Part shown: positions 1 to 8,158 of the stretch, one piece after another
How the letters are laid out: the number at the start of each line of letters is the position of its first letter
How positions within the stretch are numbered: position 1 is the first letter of the stretch
The notes under the pieces: generated by a model
Databases searched by the model: none
Told to the model about the DNA's origin: nothing
What the model saw: only the letters and a program-made list of their open reading frames with translations
Position numbers and translations under genes: made by a program
NCBI RefSeq assembly: GCF_008017805.1
Contig: NZ_VRTT01000003.1
Coordinates: 102,549 to 166,548 of the forward strand
Source: Paenibacillus sp. N3.4
Lineage (GTDB): Bacteria; Bacillota; Bacilli; Paenibacillales; NBRC-103111
Reading direction: 5' to 3'
DNA length: 64,000 nucleotides

Positions 1-2
1 GC

Positions 3-293
3 GTATATATTGCCGCAACGCGTGATGGGAAACATATTTTCGTAACAGGACATTCGGAATACGATGCTTGTTCTTTGAAATGGGAATACGATCGGGATGT
101 GAATAAAGGGCTTCCCATCGATATTCCACGAAATTATTATCCGAATAACAATCCCAGTAAACAGCCTTACAACACATGGAGAGCTCATGCGAATCTACTC
201 TTCTCCAATTGGCTGAATTATTATGTGTATCAAGCAACGCCATTTGATTTGAACGCCAGCATTAATGAAAGTCTTGCAAGCGCACAATTGTAA
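3..293 (+). CDS. metA: Homoserine O-acyltransferase (MetA), C-terminal part
   Basis: This is the last ~96 residues of a MetA-family homoserine O-succinyl/acetyltransferase; the start lies outside the window. The open frame begins at base 3. It carries the conserved TGHSEYD segment, which holds the catalytic His and Glu of the MetA family, followed by the family's typical C-terminal NWLNYYVYQ motif. MetA activates the homoserine hydroxyl in the cytoplasm as the first committed step to methionine. The next two genes encode the enzymes that use the activated homoserine, so the three probably form one methionine operon. Whether the acyl donor is succinyl- or acetyl-CoA cannot be told from this part. 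Confidence 0.9.
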   Translation, partial: VYIAATRDGKHIFVTGHSEYDACSLKWEYDRDVNKGLPIDIPRNYYPNNNPSKQPYNTWRAHANLLFSNWLNYYVYQATPFDLNASINESLASAQL

Positions 294-325
294 TTGAAAC
301 TTAACCCTTTGAGGAGGAACTTCCT

Positions 326-1495
326 TTGTTGAAAATCGAAAGTCGTCTCGCCCAGATTGGCTCTATTCAAGAACCGGTGACAGGTGCCGTCAGTTTCCCT
401 GTTTATCAAGCTACTGCGTTTCGTCATCCGAAGCTTGGTCAAAGCACAGGATTTGACTATGCACGTTCGAAAAGCCCAACGCGCAAAGTGCTCGAAGATG
501 CGATCGCCCAGCTTGAATCTGGCGATGCAGGGTTTGCCTGCTCATCAGGTATGGCTGCCCTGCAAACCATCTTTGCTTATTTCAGCCAAGGAGACCATCT
601 GATTGTATCTTTGGATCTATATGGCGGCACTTACCGTCTGCTTGAGAAAATTATGTCTCGATTCGGTGTAACAGCCTCCTATGTAGATACAAATGATTTA
701 GACGGTTTGGAGGCTGCCTATCAGTCAAACACCAAAGGTATCGTTATTGAAACACCGACGAATCCGTTAATGATGATTACTGACCTCGAATCAGTCTGTT
801 CGTGGGCTCGTAAGAAGGGGATTGTATCGATCGTTGACAATACGTTGTTAACGCCTTACCTTCAGCGTCCGATTGAATTAGGCGCCGATATCGTCATCCA
901 TAGCGCTACGAAGTATCTTGGCGGTCATAATGACGTACTGGCGGGTCTTATCGTGACTAAAGGCAAAGAACTTTCCGAGCAAATGGCTTTTCTGCATAAC
1001 TCCCTTGGAGCCGTACTTGGACCACAAGACAGCTGGCTGCTGATGAGAGGGATGAAGACGCTAGCTCTGCGGATGGAGCGACATGAGCTTAATGCAACAG
1101 CGATTGCTAAGTTTTTACTGGAGCATCCGCTTATTGATGAGGTATACTATCCAGCATTGGAAACCCACCCTGGTTTTGCTATACAGAACAAGCAATCTAG
1201 CGGTAACACGGGTATCTTTTCCTTTAAGGTAACAGACGCGAGATTGATTGAGCCCATTCTTCGCCACATTGAACTCATTGCTTTTGCAGAAAGCTTAGGT
1301 GGCGTCGAATCGTTAATGACTTATCCGGCTGTACAAACACATGCTGATATTCCGCTTGAGATTCGTCAACAAATTGGTGTTGATGACCGTCTTCTGCGCT
1401 TCTCGGTTGGCATCGAGCACATTGATGATCTCATTGCGGATCTGTCGAACGCACTTAGCAAGGCACAAGCTGAACTGGAAGGAGATTCTCACTAA
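326..1495 (+). CDS. metI: Cystathionine gamma-synthase / O-acylhomoserine thiolyase
   Basis: PLP-dependent enzyme of the Cys/Met metabolism family, 389 residues and full length. It joins activated homoserine to cysteine (cystathionine) or to sulfide (homocysteine). The PLP-binding lysine sits in HSATKYLGGH (about Lys196), and the family's SGMAA and YGGTYRL segments are present. The start is TTG at 326 (a second TTG follows at 329) behind GAGGAGG at 311-317. It follows metA by 32 bases and overlaps the next gene by one base (TAATG), so translation is likely coupled. I chose the MetI role over a second lyase because of its place between metA and the MetC-like gene; the two paralogues are similar and the assignment could be swapped. 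Confidence 0.85.
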   Translation: MLKIESRLAQIGSIQEPVTGAVSFPVYQATAFRHPKLGQSTGFDYARSKSPTRKVLEDAIAQLESGDAGFACSSGMAALQTIFAYFSQGDHLIVSLDLYGGTYRLLEKIMSRFGVTASYVDTNDLDGLEAAYQSNTKGIVIETPTNPLMMITDLESVCSWARKKGIVSIVDNTLLTPYLQRPIELGADIVIHSATKYLGGHNDVLAGLIVTKGKELSEQMAFLHNSLGAVLGPQDSWLLMRGMKTLALRMERHELNATAIAKFLLEHPLIDEVYYPALETHPGFAIQNKQSSGNTGIFSFKVTDARLIEPILRHIELIAFAESLGGVESLMTYPAVQTHADIPLEIRQQIGVDDRLLRFSVGIEHIDDLIADLSNALSKAQAELEGDSH

Positions 1496-2667
1496 TGAGT
1501 AAGTCTAAGGATGACAATCGTAAGCCACATGGTAAATTTGCTACTAAATTGATTCATTTCGGTGCAGAAATTGATGAAGTAACGGGGGCATCCAGTGTCC
1601 CCTTGTATCAAGCATCTACCTTCCATCAAGCAGATTTGGAAGTTTCTCCGGAGTATGATTATACGCGTTCAGGCAATCCTACTCGCCAAGCTTTGGAAGA
1701 CTATATTGCTATGCTTGAAGGAGGCACCCGCGGCTTCGCTTTCGCATCCGGTATGGCCGCGATCTCTTCAGCTATGATGCTGTTGTCTAATGGCGATCAC
1801 GTCATCTGTACGGAAGATGTTTACGGTGGTACATATCGCCTACTTACGACCATTATGAATCGGATGGGCATTGAGTCAACTTTCGTGGACATGACCGATA
1901 TCGAGGAAGTGCGTGCCGCGCTGCGTTCAAATACGAAAGCTGTCTTCATTGAGACACCGTCGAATCCGACGCTCAAAATTACGGATATCGGTGAAGTCGC
2001 GGCTTTTGCCAAAGAGCACGAACTGCTTACTATGCTCGATAACACTTTTATGACACCTTATCATCAACGTCCTATTGAGCTTGGTATTGATATTGTGCTG
2101 CATAGTGCGACGAAGTTCCTTGGCGGACACAGCGATGTTCTCGCTGGTTTGGCTGTCGTGGCGAATGATAGCTTGGGACGCAGAATGAAACAAATTCAGA
2201 ATGGCATGGGGAATGTGTTGGGCATACAAGATTCGTGGCTGCTCATTCGAGGCATGAAAACCTTGCAAGCTCGCATGGAAGCGTCTGAAAAAAGCGCTCG
2301 TCGACTCGCGCAGTGGCTTTCTGAACAGCCTGATATTGACTATGTATTTTATCCTGGACTACCAAACCATCCTCGCAGAGCAGTTCATGAGAAACAATCC
2401 TTAGGATATGGAGCGGTCGTTTCTTTCGATGTTGGTTCTGGCGAGAAAGCGAAGAGGCTGCTCAGCAAAGTTCGTATTCCACTTGTGGCAGTGAGTTTGG
2501 GCGCAGTAGAAAGCATTCTTTCCTATCCAGCGATGATGTCACATGCGGCTATGCCGAAGGAAGTTCGCTTGCAGCGTGGAATCACAGATGGACTTGTCCG
2601 TTATTCGGTTGGTCTTGAGGATATTGAAGATATTATTGAAGACTTGGAACAAGCGCTTCGGGGTTAG
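1495..2667 (+). CDS. metC: Cystathionine beta-lyase
   Basis: Second Cys/Met-metabolism PLP enzyme, 390 residues. It is expected to cleave cystathionine to homocysteine, pyruvate and ammonia. The PLP lysine is in HSATKFLGGHSD (about Lys207); SGMAAI and VYGGTYRLL are conserved family segments. It is a diverged paralogue of the preceding gene and the two overlap at TAATG, which argues for a metI-metC pair as in Bacillus subtilis. An intrinsic terminator lies 55 bases downstream, closing the methionine operon. Confidence 0.85.
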   Translation: MSKSKDDNRKPHGKFATKLIHFGAEIDEVTGASSVPLYQASTFHQADLEVSPEYDYTRSGNPTRQALEDYIAMLEGGTRGFAFASGMAAISSAMMLLSNGDHVICTEDVYGGTYRLLTTIMNRMGIESTFVDMTDIEEVRAALRSNTKAVFIETPSNPTLKITDIGEVAAFAKEHELLTMLDNTFMTPYHQRPIELGIDIVLHSATKFLGGHSDVLAGLAVVANDSLGRRMKQIQNGMGNVLGIQDSWLLIRGMKTLQARMEASEKSARRLAQWLSEQPDIDYVFYPGLPNHPRRAVHEKQSLGYGAVVSFDVGSGEKAKRLLSKVRIPLVAVSLGAVESILSYPAMMSHAAMPKEVRLQRGITDGLVRYSVGLEDIEDIIEDLEQALRG

Positions 2668-2721
2668 TTAATGGGAATGGATTCAGAAAATGTTCATAAC
2701 TGTTCGGGAATATCACCTCTT

Positions 2722-2746
2722 AAAAGCAGCATCGTGCTGCTTTTTT
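2722..2746 (+). terminator. Intrinsic terminator after metC
   Basis: Perfect 10-bp stem (AAAAGCAGCA / TGCTGCTTTT) with a 3-base loop and a run of T. It ends the met operon before mqnC. Confidence 0.85.
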
Positions 2747-2807
2747 GGCATGAATATGATACGATGAATGGATACAAGCTTTCATCAAAGTGAAGGAGTG
2801 AGTAGTC

Positions 2808-3944
2808 GTGAAACCAATTGACCGTATCTTACATAAAGCGCAATTAGGCGGACGGATTGATATAGAGGAATGCATCACGCTGTTCGAATCCGATCAAATA
2901 GAAAAAATTGGTGATACCGCCAATCAAATTATGAAGAAATGGCATCCAGATCCAATTACGACCTTCGTCATTGGAAGAAACATCAATTACACGAATATTT
3001 GTGATGTGTATTGCCGTTTTTGCGCCTTTTATCGTCCTCCCGGATCAGCTGAAGGGTATGTGCTGCCGGATGAGACTATTTTCCAAAAAATTCAAGAGAC
3101 GTTGGATGTGGATGGTACTGAAATTTTGATGCAAGGCGGTACGAATCCGAACTTGCCATTTAGCTACTATACGAATATCCTGCGTGAGATTAAGAAGCGT
3201 TTTGACATTACGATGCATTCGTTCTCACCAGCCGAAATTATGAAAATGAAAGATGTTTCTGATGGTCTTTCCCTTGAGGAAGTCGTGCGACAACTCCACG
3301 AAGCGGGACTTGATTCCTTGCCTGGCGGCGGGGCTGAGATCCTGGATGACCGCACAAGACGCAAAATCAGCAAACTGAAGGGCTCATGGCGTGATTGGAT
3401 GGACGTTATGCAAACAGCGCATAAACTGGGTATGCATACGACGGGCACGATGGTTATTGGTTTCGGGGAGTCGATGGAAGAAAGAGCACTCCATATGCTG
3501 CGTATTCGTGATGCTCAGGACGATGTTAAGCTGCAAAAGCTGAATACTCCAGGGTTCCTTGCTTTTATCCCATGGACGTTCCAACCGGACAACACCAATA
3601 TGAAGGCGGAAAAAGTAACGCCTGAGGAGTACTTGAAGACGCTGGCCATCAGCCGAATTATGCTGGACAACGTACCTAACTTTCAATCATCGTGGGTTAC
3701 CATGGGGCCAGAGGTTGGTAAACAGACTCTTAGCTACGGCTGCAACGATTTCGGCAGCACGATGATCGAGGAGAACGTCGTCTCCGCGGCGGGCACAACG
3801 CACAAAGTCAACGTGTCCTCCACGCTCGATATCATCCGTCAGGCAGGTAAAATTCCTGCGCAGCGGAATACGAAGTACCAGACTTTGCGTGTGTTTGATG
3901 ACGTTAACGTGAAGATTGATAGAGATTTTGTGATGCAGAACTAA
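2808..3944 (+). CDS. mqnC: Cyclic dehypoxanthinyl futalosine synthase (radical SAM)
   Basis: Radical SAM enzyme of the futalosine route to menaquinone; it cyclises dehypoxanthine futalosine. The [4Fe-4S]-binding motif is CDVYCRFC (Cys65, Cys69, Cys72), followed by the MqnC/MqnE/CofH-like YRPPGS segment and a LMQGGTNP motif. The length of 378 residues is normal. The start is GTG at 2808 with AAGGAG at 2793-2798. It stands alone, without other mqn genes in view, so the other steps must be encoded elsewhere. Presence of this gene implies menaquinone is made by the futalosine pathway rather than the classical Men pathway. Confidence 0.92.
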   Translation: MKPIDRILHKAQLGGRIDIEECITLFESDQIEKIGDTANQIMKKWHPDPITTFVIGRNINYTNICDVYCRFCAFYRPPGSAEGYVLPDETIFQKIQETLDVDGTEILMQGGTNPNLPFSYYTNILREIKKRFDITMHSFSPAEIMKMKDVSDGLSLEEVVRQLHEAGLDSLPGGGAEILDDRTRRKISKLKGSWRDWMDVMQTAHKLGMHTTGTMVIGFGESMEERALHMLRIRDAQDDVKLQKLNTPGFLAFIPWTFQPDNTNMKAEKVTPEEYLKTLAISRIMLDNVPNFQSSWVTMGPEVGKQTLSYGCNDFGSTMIEENVVSAAGTTHKVNVSSTLDIIRQAGKIPAQRNTKYQTLRVFDDVNVKIDRDFVMQN

Positions 3945-4020
3945 AACTTCATAGCTTGTTTTACGTGTATGAACGTCACCGTATAGTGTGTTCACCACGT
4001 AAATTGCGTGTAATGACTAC

Positions 4021-4074
4021 AACGCTTATCTAATATTAAATCCACGGGAGGATTAGTATGGATAAGCGTTTTTT
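4021..4074 (+). terminator. Inverted repeat with long loop, possible terminator after mqnC
   Basis: AACGCTTATC at 4021-4030 pairs perfectly with GATAAGCGTT at 4061-4070 and is followed by four more T. The 30-base loop is long for a terminator and holds a good ribosome binding site (GGGAGGA) for a 13-codon reading frame at 4058-4099. A second inverted repeat (TTTACGTG / CACGTAAA) lies just upstream at about 3960-4003. Confidence 0.4.
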
Positions 4075-4136
4075 GTCATCTGGAAGAGATATAAGGTAAG
4101 TTATGATTTTGTAATGAAAGGAAGGAGAAATTGATC

Positions 4137-5285
4137 TTGGATATAAAGCACATACTTATATGGATTATTATAGCGTCTCTAGGCGTATCAGGTATCCTTT
4201 ATGATGTAAGTAGCAAGAAGGCATTCGTGACAAGCAACCAACTACTCACATTCGCTAATGTTAAAGCGGCTTTTGAACAAGAGGGTCTGCACCTTGAAAA
4301 CTGGCAAGGCAAGGCTTACTTTAAACTGAATGGTGTATATCCTAGAATGTTTAAAGCAGACGATGGCGAGTTTGTCGTTTATGTTTTCAATTCTGAAGAT
4401 AATCGCCAAAAAGGTTGGGATGATTTCCATAAACAAACGGAAACGATGATGTTGGAGTATTCACATATTTATGAAGTTAGGAATGTGCTAATATTTGAGT
4501 TAAGGAAGCCAAACAATGGTTACAACGTGCAAAAAGTGATTGATAGGTTATATGGAGGAACTGATTTCCTAAGAAATATGAAAATAGAGGGTATTGCATC
4601 TGCTAATCTAATACCTTCCCATGCAGGATGCTGTGCATTTTCTTTATTATTAAGAAAAGAGGATTCTAAAGAAAATGAGGTAATAACCAAAATTTTAGGT
4701 TGGTTACATTCAGCTACAATCATTGGAGAAGCAAAGAATGGGTTTGTCTCATTAGGAAGCAATCCAACAACATTAGGGATAATGCTACAAAATGGTACAA
4801 GTATCACTCTTGAAGATGCTTTTGATAGTGTTTTATCGAAATTAGATAATGGCAGTACTCTTGTCCAATCCATGACCGTAGAAAATCAAATTACGCTTGT
4901 CCAAAGTGGTACTAAAGCAATGCGCCTTAAATCGCCTGAACTAAAAGAGTGGATTGAAAAAGGTTGGAGTCAAGAAGATGTGTTCAGGTTTACGCAGACG
5001 GACGCATTAGCTAAAGTGCTTACAAAGCAGGCTAAATTTCCTGCAAGTCCTGATCAAGTAAAAACGATATATGAAGATGTTGGTGGTAAGCAGGGAAGCA
5101 AGATAGAAGTTCTACTTACAACGAAGGTTGAGGAACTAGGTGGCAGGGAATTTATAGTAACGTTGACGAAGAATTATCAATTGACTGTTGGAGGTAAAAG
5201 CGTGGTGACGTATTGGAAGTACCATGTGAATCCAAGTGAAGTTGTTCTTATTGATAGTAAGGACGAAATGCCAATGATTAAGTGA
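4137..5285 (+). CDS. Membrane-anchored protein of unknown function
   Basis: I do not recognise the family. The protein has one N-terminal hydrophobic segment (residues ~5-22) and then about 350 mostly polar residues, so it is probably anchored in the membrane with the bulk outside. The start could be TTG 4131, but GAAGGAG at 4121-4127 is only 3 bases away from it and 9 from TTG 4137, so 4137 is preferred. The early part has a KAAFEQEGLHL-like segment that resembles small domains in Bacillus/Paenibacillus lipoproteins, but this is only an impression. It lies alone between mqnC and the GGDEF gene on the other strand, with terminator-like hairpins on its 3' side. Confidence 0.7.
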   Translation: MDIKHILIWIIIASLGVSGILYDVSSKKAFVTSNQLLTFANVKAAFEQEGLHLENWQGKAYFKLNGVYPRMFKADDGEFVVYVFNSEDNRQKGWDDFHKQTETMMLEYSHIYEVRNVLIFELRKPNNGYNVQKVIDRLYGGTDFLRNMKIEGIASANLIPSHAGCCAFSLLLRKEDSKENEVITKILGWLHSATIIGEAKNGFVSLGSNPTTLGIMLQNGTSITLEDAFDSVLSKLDNGSTLVQSMTVENQITLVQSGTKAMRLKSPELKEWIEKGWSQEDVFRFTQTDALAKVLTKQAKFPASPDQVKTIYEDVGGKQGSKIEVLLTTKVEELGGREFIVTLTKNYQLTVGGKSVVTYWKYHVNPSEVVLIDSKDEMPMIK

Positions 5286-5316
5286 GACTAGCTAAGACAT
5301 CAATAAGACTTTGGTG

Positions 5317-5355
5317 CAGCCGATTCATCAGATAGGATCGCTGTACTTCTTTTTT
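5317..5355 (+). terminator. Possible terminator of the anchored protein gene
   Basis: CAGCCGAT pairs with ATCGCTG (one bulged C), followed by TACTTCTTTTTT. It lies 31 bases after the stop at 5285. Confidence 0.5.
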
Positions 5356-5458
5356 GGCAAAATAGCAATGATATTCATAAACGATTCCTTTATTTTTGTA
5401 TCCTCTAGAGAGATTTTTGAGGTTAATAAATTATTTGATGAATGTGTCGATGCGTCAG

Positions 5459-5501
5459 AAAGAAGCCTCCAACCTGTTTCTAAGGTTTGTGAGGCTTCTT
5501 T
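5459..5501. terminator. Bidirectional terminator between convergent genes
   Basis: AAAGAAGCCTC pairs with GAGGCTTCTTT, with an inner AACC/GGTT pairing. Both sides give a U-rich 3' end, so it can serve the plus-strand gene ending at 5285 and the GGDEF gene ending at 5524. Confidence 0.75.
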
Positions 5502-5523
5502 ATTATATAGTAACATTTCATCT

Positions 5524-6624
5524 TTATTTAGCTTCCTTGAGCGGTGCTGTGAAAACGATGGTTTTATTTTTGCCTGCCTTCTTAGCTGTATATAACGATT
5601 GATCTGCCCCAGAGAACAATACTTCTTTGCCTGTACCTTTGCGATACTCGCAAAGGCCGATTGAAATGGTCACGGCTTGTCCTTGCAGTTCTTCGTATTT
5701 CGTTTGTGAGATATGCCAACGAATACGTTCCAACAATTCAAATACGTCATCTGTACTTTTTTCTGTGAAGATGATGGCGAATTCTTCGCCGCCATATCTC
5801 GCGACAAAATCGTTTAATCCTACGCGATCTTTCAATGTGCTGCTGACTTTCTTTAGCACGGCATCTCCCGCGCGATGTCCATAGGTATCATTCACTCTTT
5901 TAAAGTTGTCGATATCTAGCACAGCGATATGAATGGAGAAGTGAACAGATTGGCTTTGCTGGATAAGTTCATCCAAATACTCATGAAAGGTGATGTGATT
6001 ATATAAATCGGTTAACGCATCTATTTTGGATAATTTATCCATAATAATATTTTTGATCAGCAGCTCTTGTTTGAGCTCCGTTGTGGCTTGCAGGTTGTCT
6101 AAAATTTCTATACCGCGTCTCATGATCCCTAAGGCAATGAAAGAAACGATACTTAAAATTGGCAAGACAGCAAGGAGGTCAGTCAGTTTGTATTGGGATA
6201 ATGCGCTTAGTCGAAAGACATATAGAATAGTAATGGATAGAAGGGATAGCGAAACGGAGTAAATAATCTTGGAACGCTGAAAATAAAAGATCGACACAAA
6301 CATAGGAAGAAATAAATAGAGTGGAACCATTTTCACATCATAATTGAAGTAAATAATAGTAAACGATAATAAAGCGCCGCCGGTAATAATGTGGTAATCC
6401 AGCAGTCGTTTACAATATAGATTGACGACTTCCATCAAGCACATAAGGAAAAACATGATCAGACAAAAGGTAATGATTCGATGAATAAAGAAGGAAAACG
6501 GTTGCTCTCCGGACATCGAATAGAGGAGTTCAAAGGGGATTTGAATCAAAACGAGTCCCCAGTAGGTGTTCAACAACTTTCGATTCCAGATCTTCTTGTC
6601 CTGATTGTATGCGTTAATTTGCAT
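5524..6624 (-). CDS. Membrane-bound GGDEF diguanylate cyclase
   Basis: The protein has about five or six N-terminal membrane helices (roughly residues 18-160) and a C-terminal GGDEF domain. The active-site motif is GGEEF at residues 278-282 (start at 6624), inside RYGGEEFAIIF, so catalysis of c-di-GMP synthesis is expected. The substrate-binding D-x-D-x-F-K-x-x-N-D-x-x-G-H region is also intact. An open frame extends to TTG at 6747, but no ribosome binding site is seen there; ATG 6624 has GGAGTG 7 bases upstream and is preferred (366 residues). I saw no RxxD inhibitory site just before the motif. It is a single-gene unit. Confidence 0.85.
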   Translation of the reverse strand: MQINAYNQDKKIWNRKLLNTYWGLVLIQIPFELLYSMSGEQPFSFFIHRIITFCLIMFFLMCLMEVVNLYCKRLLDYHIITGGALLSFTIIYFNYDVKMVPLYLFLPMFVSIFYFQRSKIIYSVSLSLLSITILYVFRLSALSQYKLTDLLAVLPILSIVSFIALGIMRRGIEILDNLQATTELKQELLIKNIIMDKLSKIDALTDLYNHITFHEYLDELIQQSQSVHFSIHIAVLDIDNFKRVNDTYGHRAGDAVLKKVSSTLKDRVGLNDFVARYGGEEFAIIFTEKSTDDVFELLERIRWHISQTKYEELQGQAVTISIGLCEYRKGTGKEVLFSGADQSLYTAKKAGKNKTIVFTAPLKEAK

Positions 6625-6826
6625 GGATACCCACTCCAAAAGATATGCTACTTCAGCACTATTGTTAGTATCATAACATGAATATCTCCACGATTGGAAT
6701 ATGTTTCCCTGAAGATTCGACAATAAATTACGATTCTGAAATGGCAAATAGTTCGTTGTATATCTGGTTCTGATCGACCATATACTCTTAGAGGAGGCAT
6801 TTTAACAGATCGTTAGGAGTGAGCCC

Positions 6827-7768
6827 ATGGAATTGTTTTCAGTCACTGTGATGCAGGTTGATGAGACTTACATTCGTTCGCTAAGTGCTCAGGTAGCTGA
6901 TGAGCTTAAGCTTTTACATATCGTTGATGGCGGTTTAACGGCTGTGTATGATCACTTTGAGACACACGCGTGTCTAACAGTGCAAACGACTTTACTAGAA
7001 AAGGATGCACTGTCGATTCGTAATCAAACAGCAGAGAGCTTGGCGCATATTTTAGCTGAGCACATTATGGAAGAAATAGAGCCCCTGATTTTTCGGAATC
7101 TCATAATTAAAGAGTTTAAATATGAGGCCAAAGACGATGTGGAAGCGATAGAGGGTTATTGTAAGCTATCGTTAAATGGCATTCCGAGTATAGATGATTC
7201 GCTAATTTCCAGTATTGATTCTGGCAGGGTTCGTCGTAAGGAGGTATTGACTCAGCTGCTGTTGCAATCTTTGGAAGAGACACCGACCTTGAGTTTGGAT
7301 GGATTTCTTCGGTTTCGCGTTGGTGAATACACAGAGGAACTTCGCGAAGTTGCTGAGTATGCGATCGATGAGTTTATGATGGATCGTCAATATCAAGAAT
7401 TTATTTCACTGCTGCAGTATTTTGTATACATTCAAGAAGCCAAAATTCCAGTTGCCCATCTCATCCACAAGGGGGGGCATGAGTTTATTATTTTGAATGA
7501 TCGACATGAGCTGATTGATGCGGATGAGTTTGATGCTACGTGCAAACTTGAGGTGCTCGAAAAAGATATTAATTTCGAGGATATGATTGTGAGTACACTC
7601 ATTTCGGTATCTCCGGCCACCATTTATATTCACACGCGTGATCCTGAAATGACCATTATCAAAACGATTAGACAAATATTCGAAGATCGGACAACGGTTT
7701 GCTCCTATTGCCGAACCTGTGAGATTTATTTAGGTGAAAGTAAAAAGCAGGATCAACTATCCCCTTGA
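6827..7768 (+). CDS. ytxC: Putative sporulation protein YtxC
   Basis: 313-residue cytoplasmic protein of the YtxC family, whose biochemical role is unknown. The assignment rests on overall character and on position: in Bacillus subtilis ytxC lies directly upstream of thrS, as here. ATG 6827 has AGGAGTGAG just upstream. The C-terminus has a Cys-x2-Cys-x2-Cys cluster (CSYCRTC) that might bind metal; that is my inference. The thrS promoter overlaps the end of this gene. Confidence 0.75.
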   Translation: MELFSVTVMQVDETYIRSLSAQVADELKLLHIVDGGLTAVYDHFETHACLTVQTTLLEKDALSIRNQTAESLAHILAEHIMEEIEPLIFRNLIIKEFKYEAKDDVEAIEGYCKLSLNGIPSIDDSLISSIDSGRVRRKEVLTQLLLQSLEETPTLSLDGFLRFRVGEYTEELREVAEYAIDEFMMDRQYQEFISLLQYFVYIQEAKIPVAHLIHKGGHEFIILNDRHELIDADEFDATCKLEVLEKDINFEDMIVSTLISVSPATIYIHTRDPEMTIIKTIRQIFEDRTTVCSYCRTCEIYLGESKKQDQLSP

Positions 7769-7793
7769 CCTTCGGGGACGAGCGAATTATAAT
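7765..7793 (+). promoter_or_regulatory. Sigma-A promoter of the thrS T-box transcript
   Basis: TTGACC at 7765-7770, 17-base spacer, TATAAT at 7788-7793. The -35 hexamer overlaps the ytxC stop codon. The expected transcript start at about 7800 coincides with the start of the T-box leader. Confidence 0.8.
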
Positions 7794-7794
7794 A

Positions 7795-8080
7795 ATGAAC
7801 GAAGGCGTTAAGATCAAAGACATGAGCTTTCTGCAAGAACTGCCCAGAGAGAGGAGACTTGGCTGTAATCTCCTTCAGTGAACAGAAAAGTTTACCCCTT
7901 TGTAGCCGCATTGTGGAACTTGACCTGTTTTGACAGGTTGGCTAGTATACGATGCCGGAGTCATTCCCGTTACCGAATGCTGATGAGGATTCGCCATACC
8001 GACGGCATGCAGCGAATCGAACTAGGGTGGAACCACGAGCTAAGCGCACTCGTCCCTTATGGGATGCAGTGTGCTTTTTT
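7795..8080 (+). promoter_or_regulatory. T-box leader (threonine) with attenuator, upstream of thrS
   Basis: tRNA-sensing leader RNA. The T-box sequence AGGGTGGAACCACG is at 8024-8037, just before a terminator hairpin at 8043-8080 (GCGCACT / AGTGTGC then six T). In Stem I, CAAAG 7815-7819 pairs with CTTTG 7898-7902 and CTTTCTG 7827-7833 with CAGAAAAG 7883-7890. The internal loop between them (7891-7897) contains ACC at 7894-7896, a threonine specifier codon. Uncharged tRNA-Thr should stabilise the antiterminator and allow thrS transcription. The conserved AGAGAG and GGCTGTAA segments of Stem I are also visible. Confidence 0.93.
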
Positions 8081-8158
8081 GCGTTCAATTGAACATCATT
8101 GAACATAAGCAACTTAAGAAAAACTAAACGATGTATAGCTCTAGGGAGGATGACAAAA

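Noticed and set aside
2361..2800. Possible promoter before mqnC (TTGGCA and TACGAT)
   Set aside because: The spacer is far too short.
5311..5602. Two short plus-strand frames after the anchored protein
   Set aside because: They run through terminator hairpins and the antisense end of the GGDEF gene.
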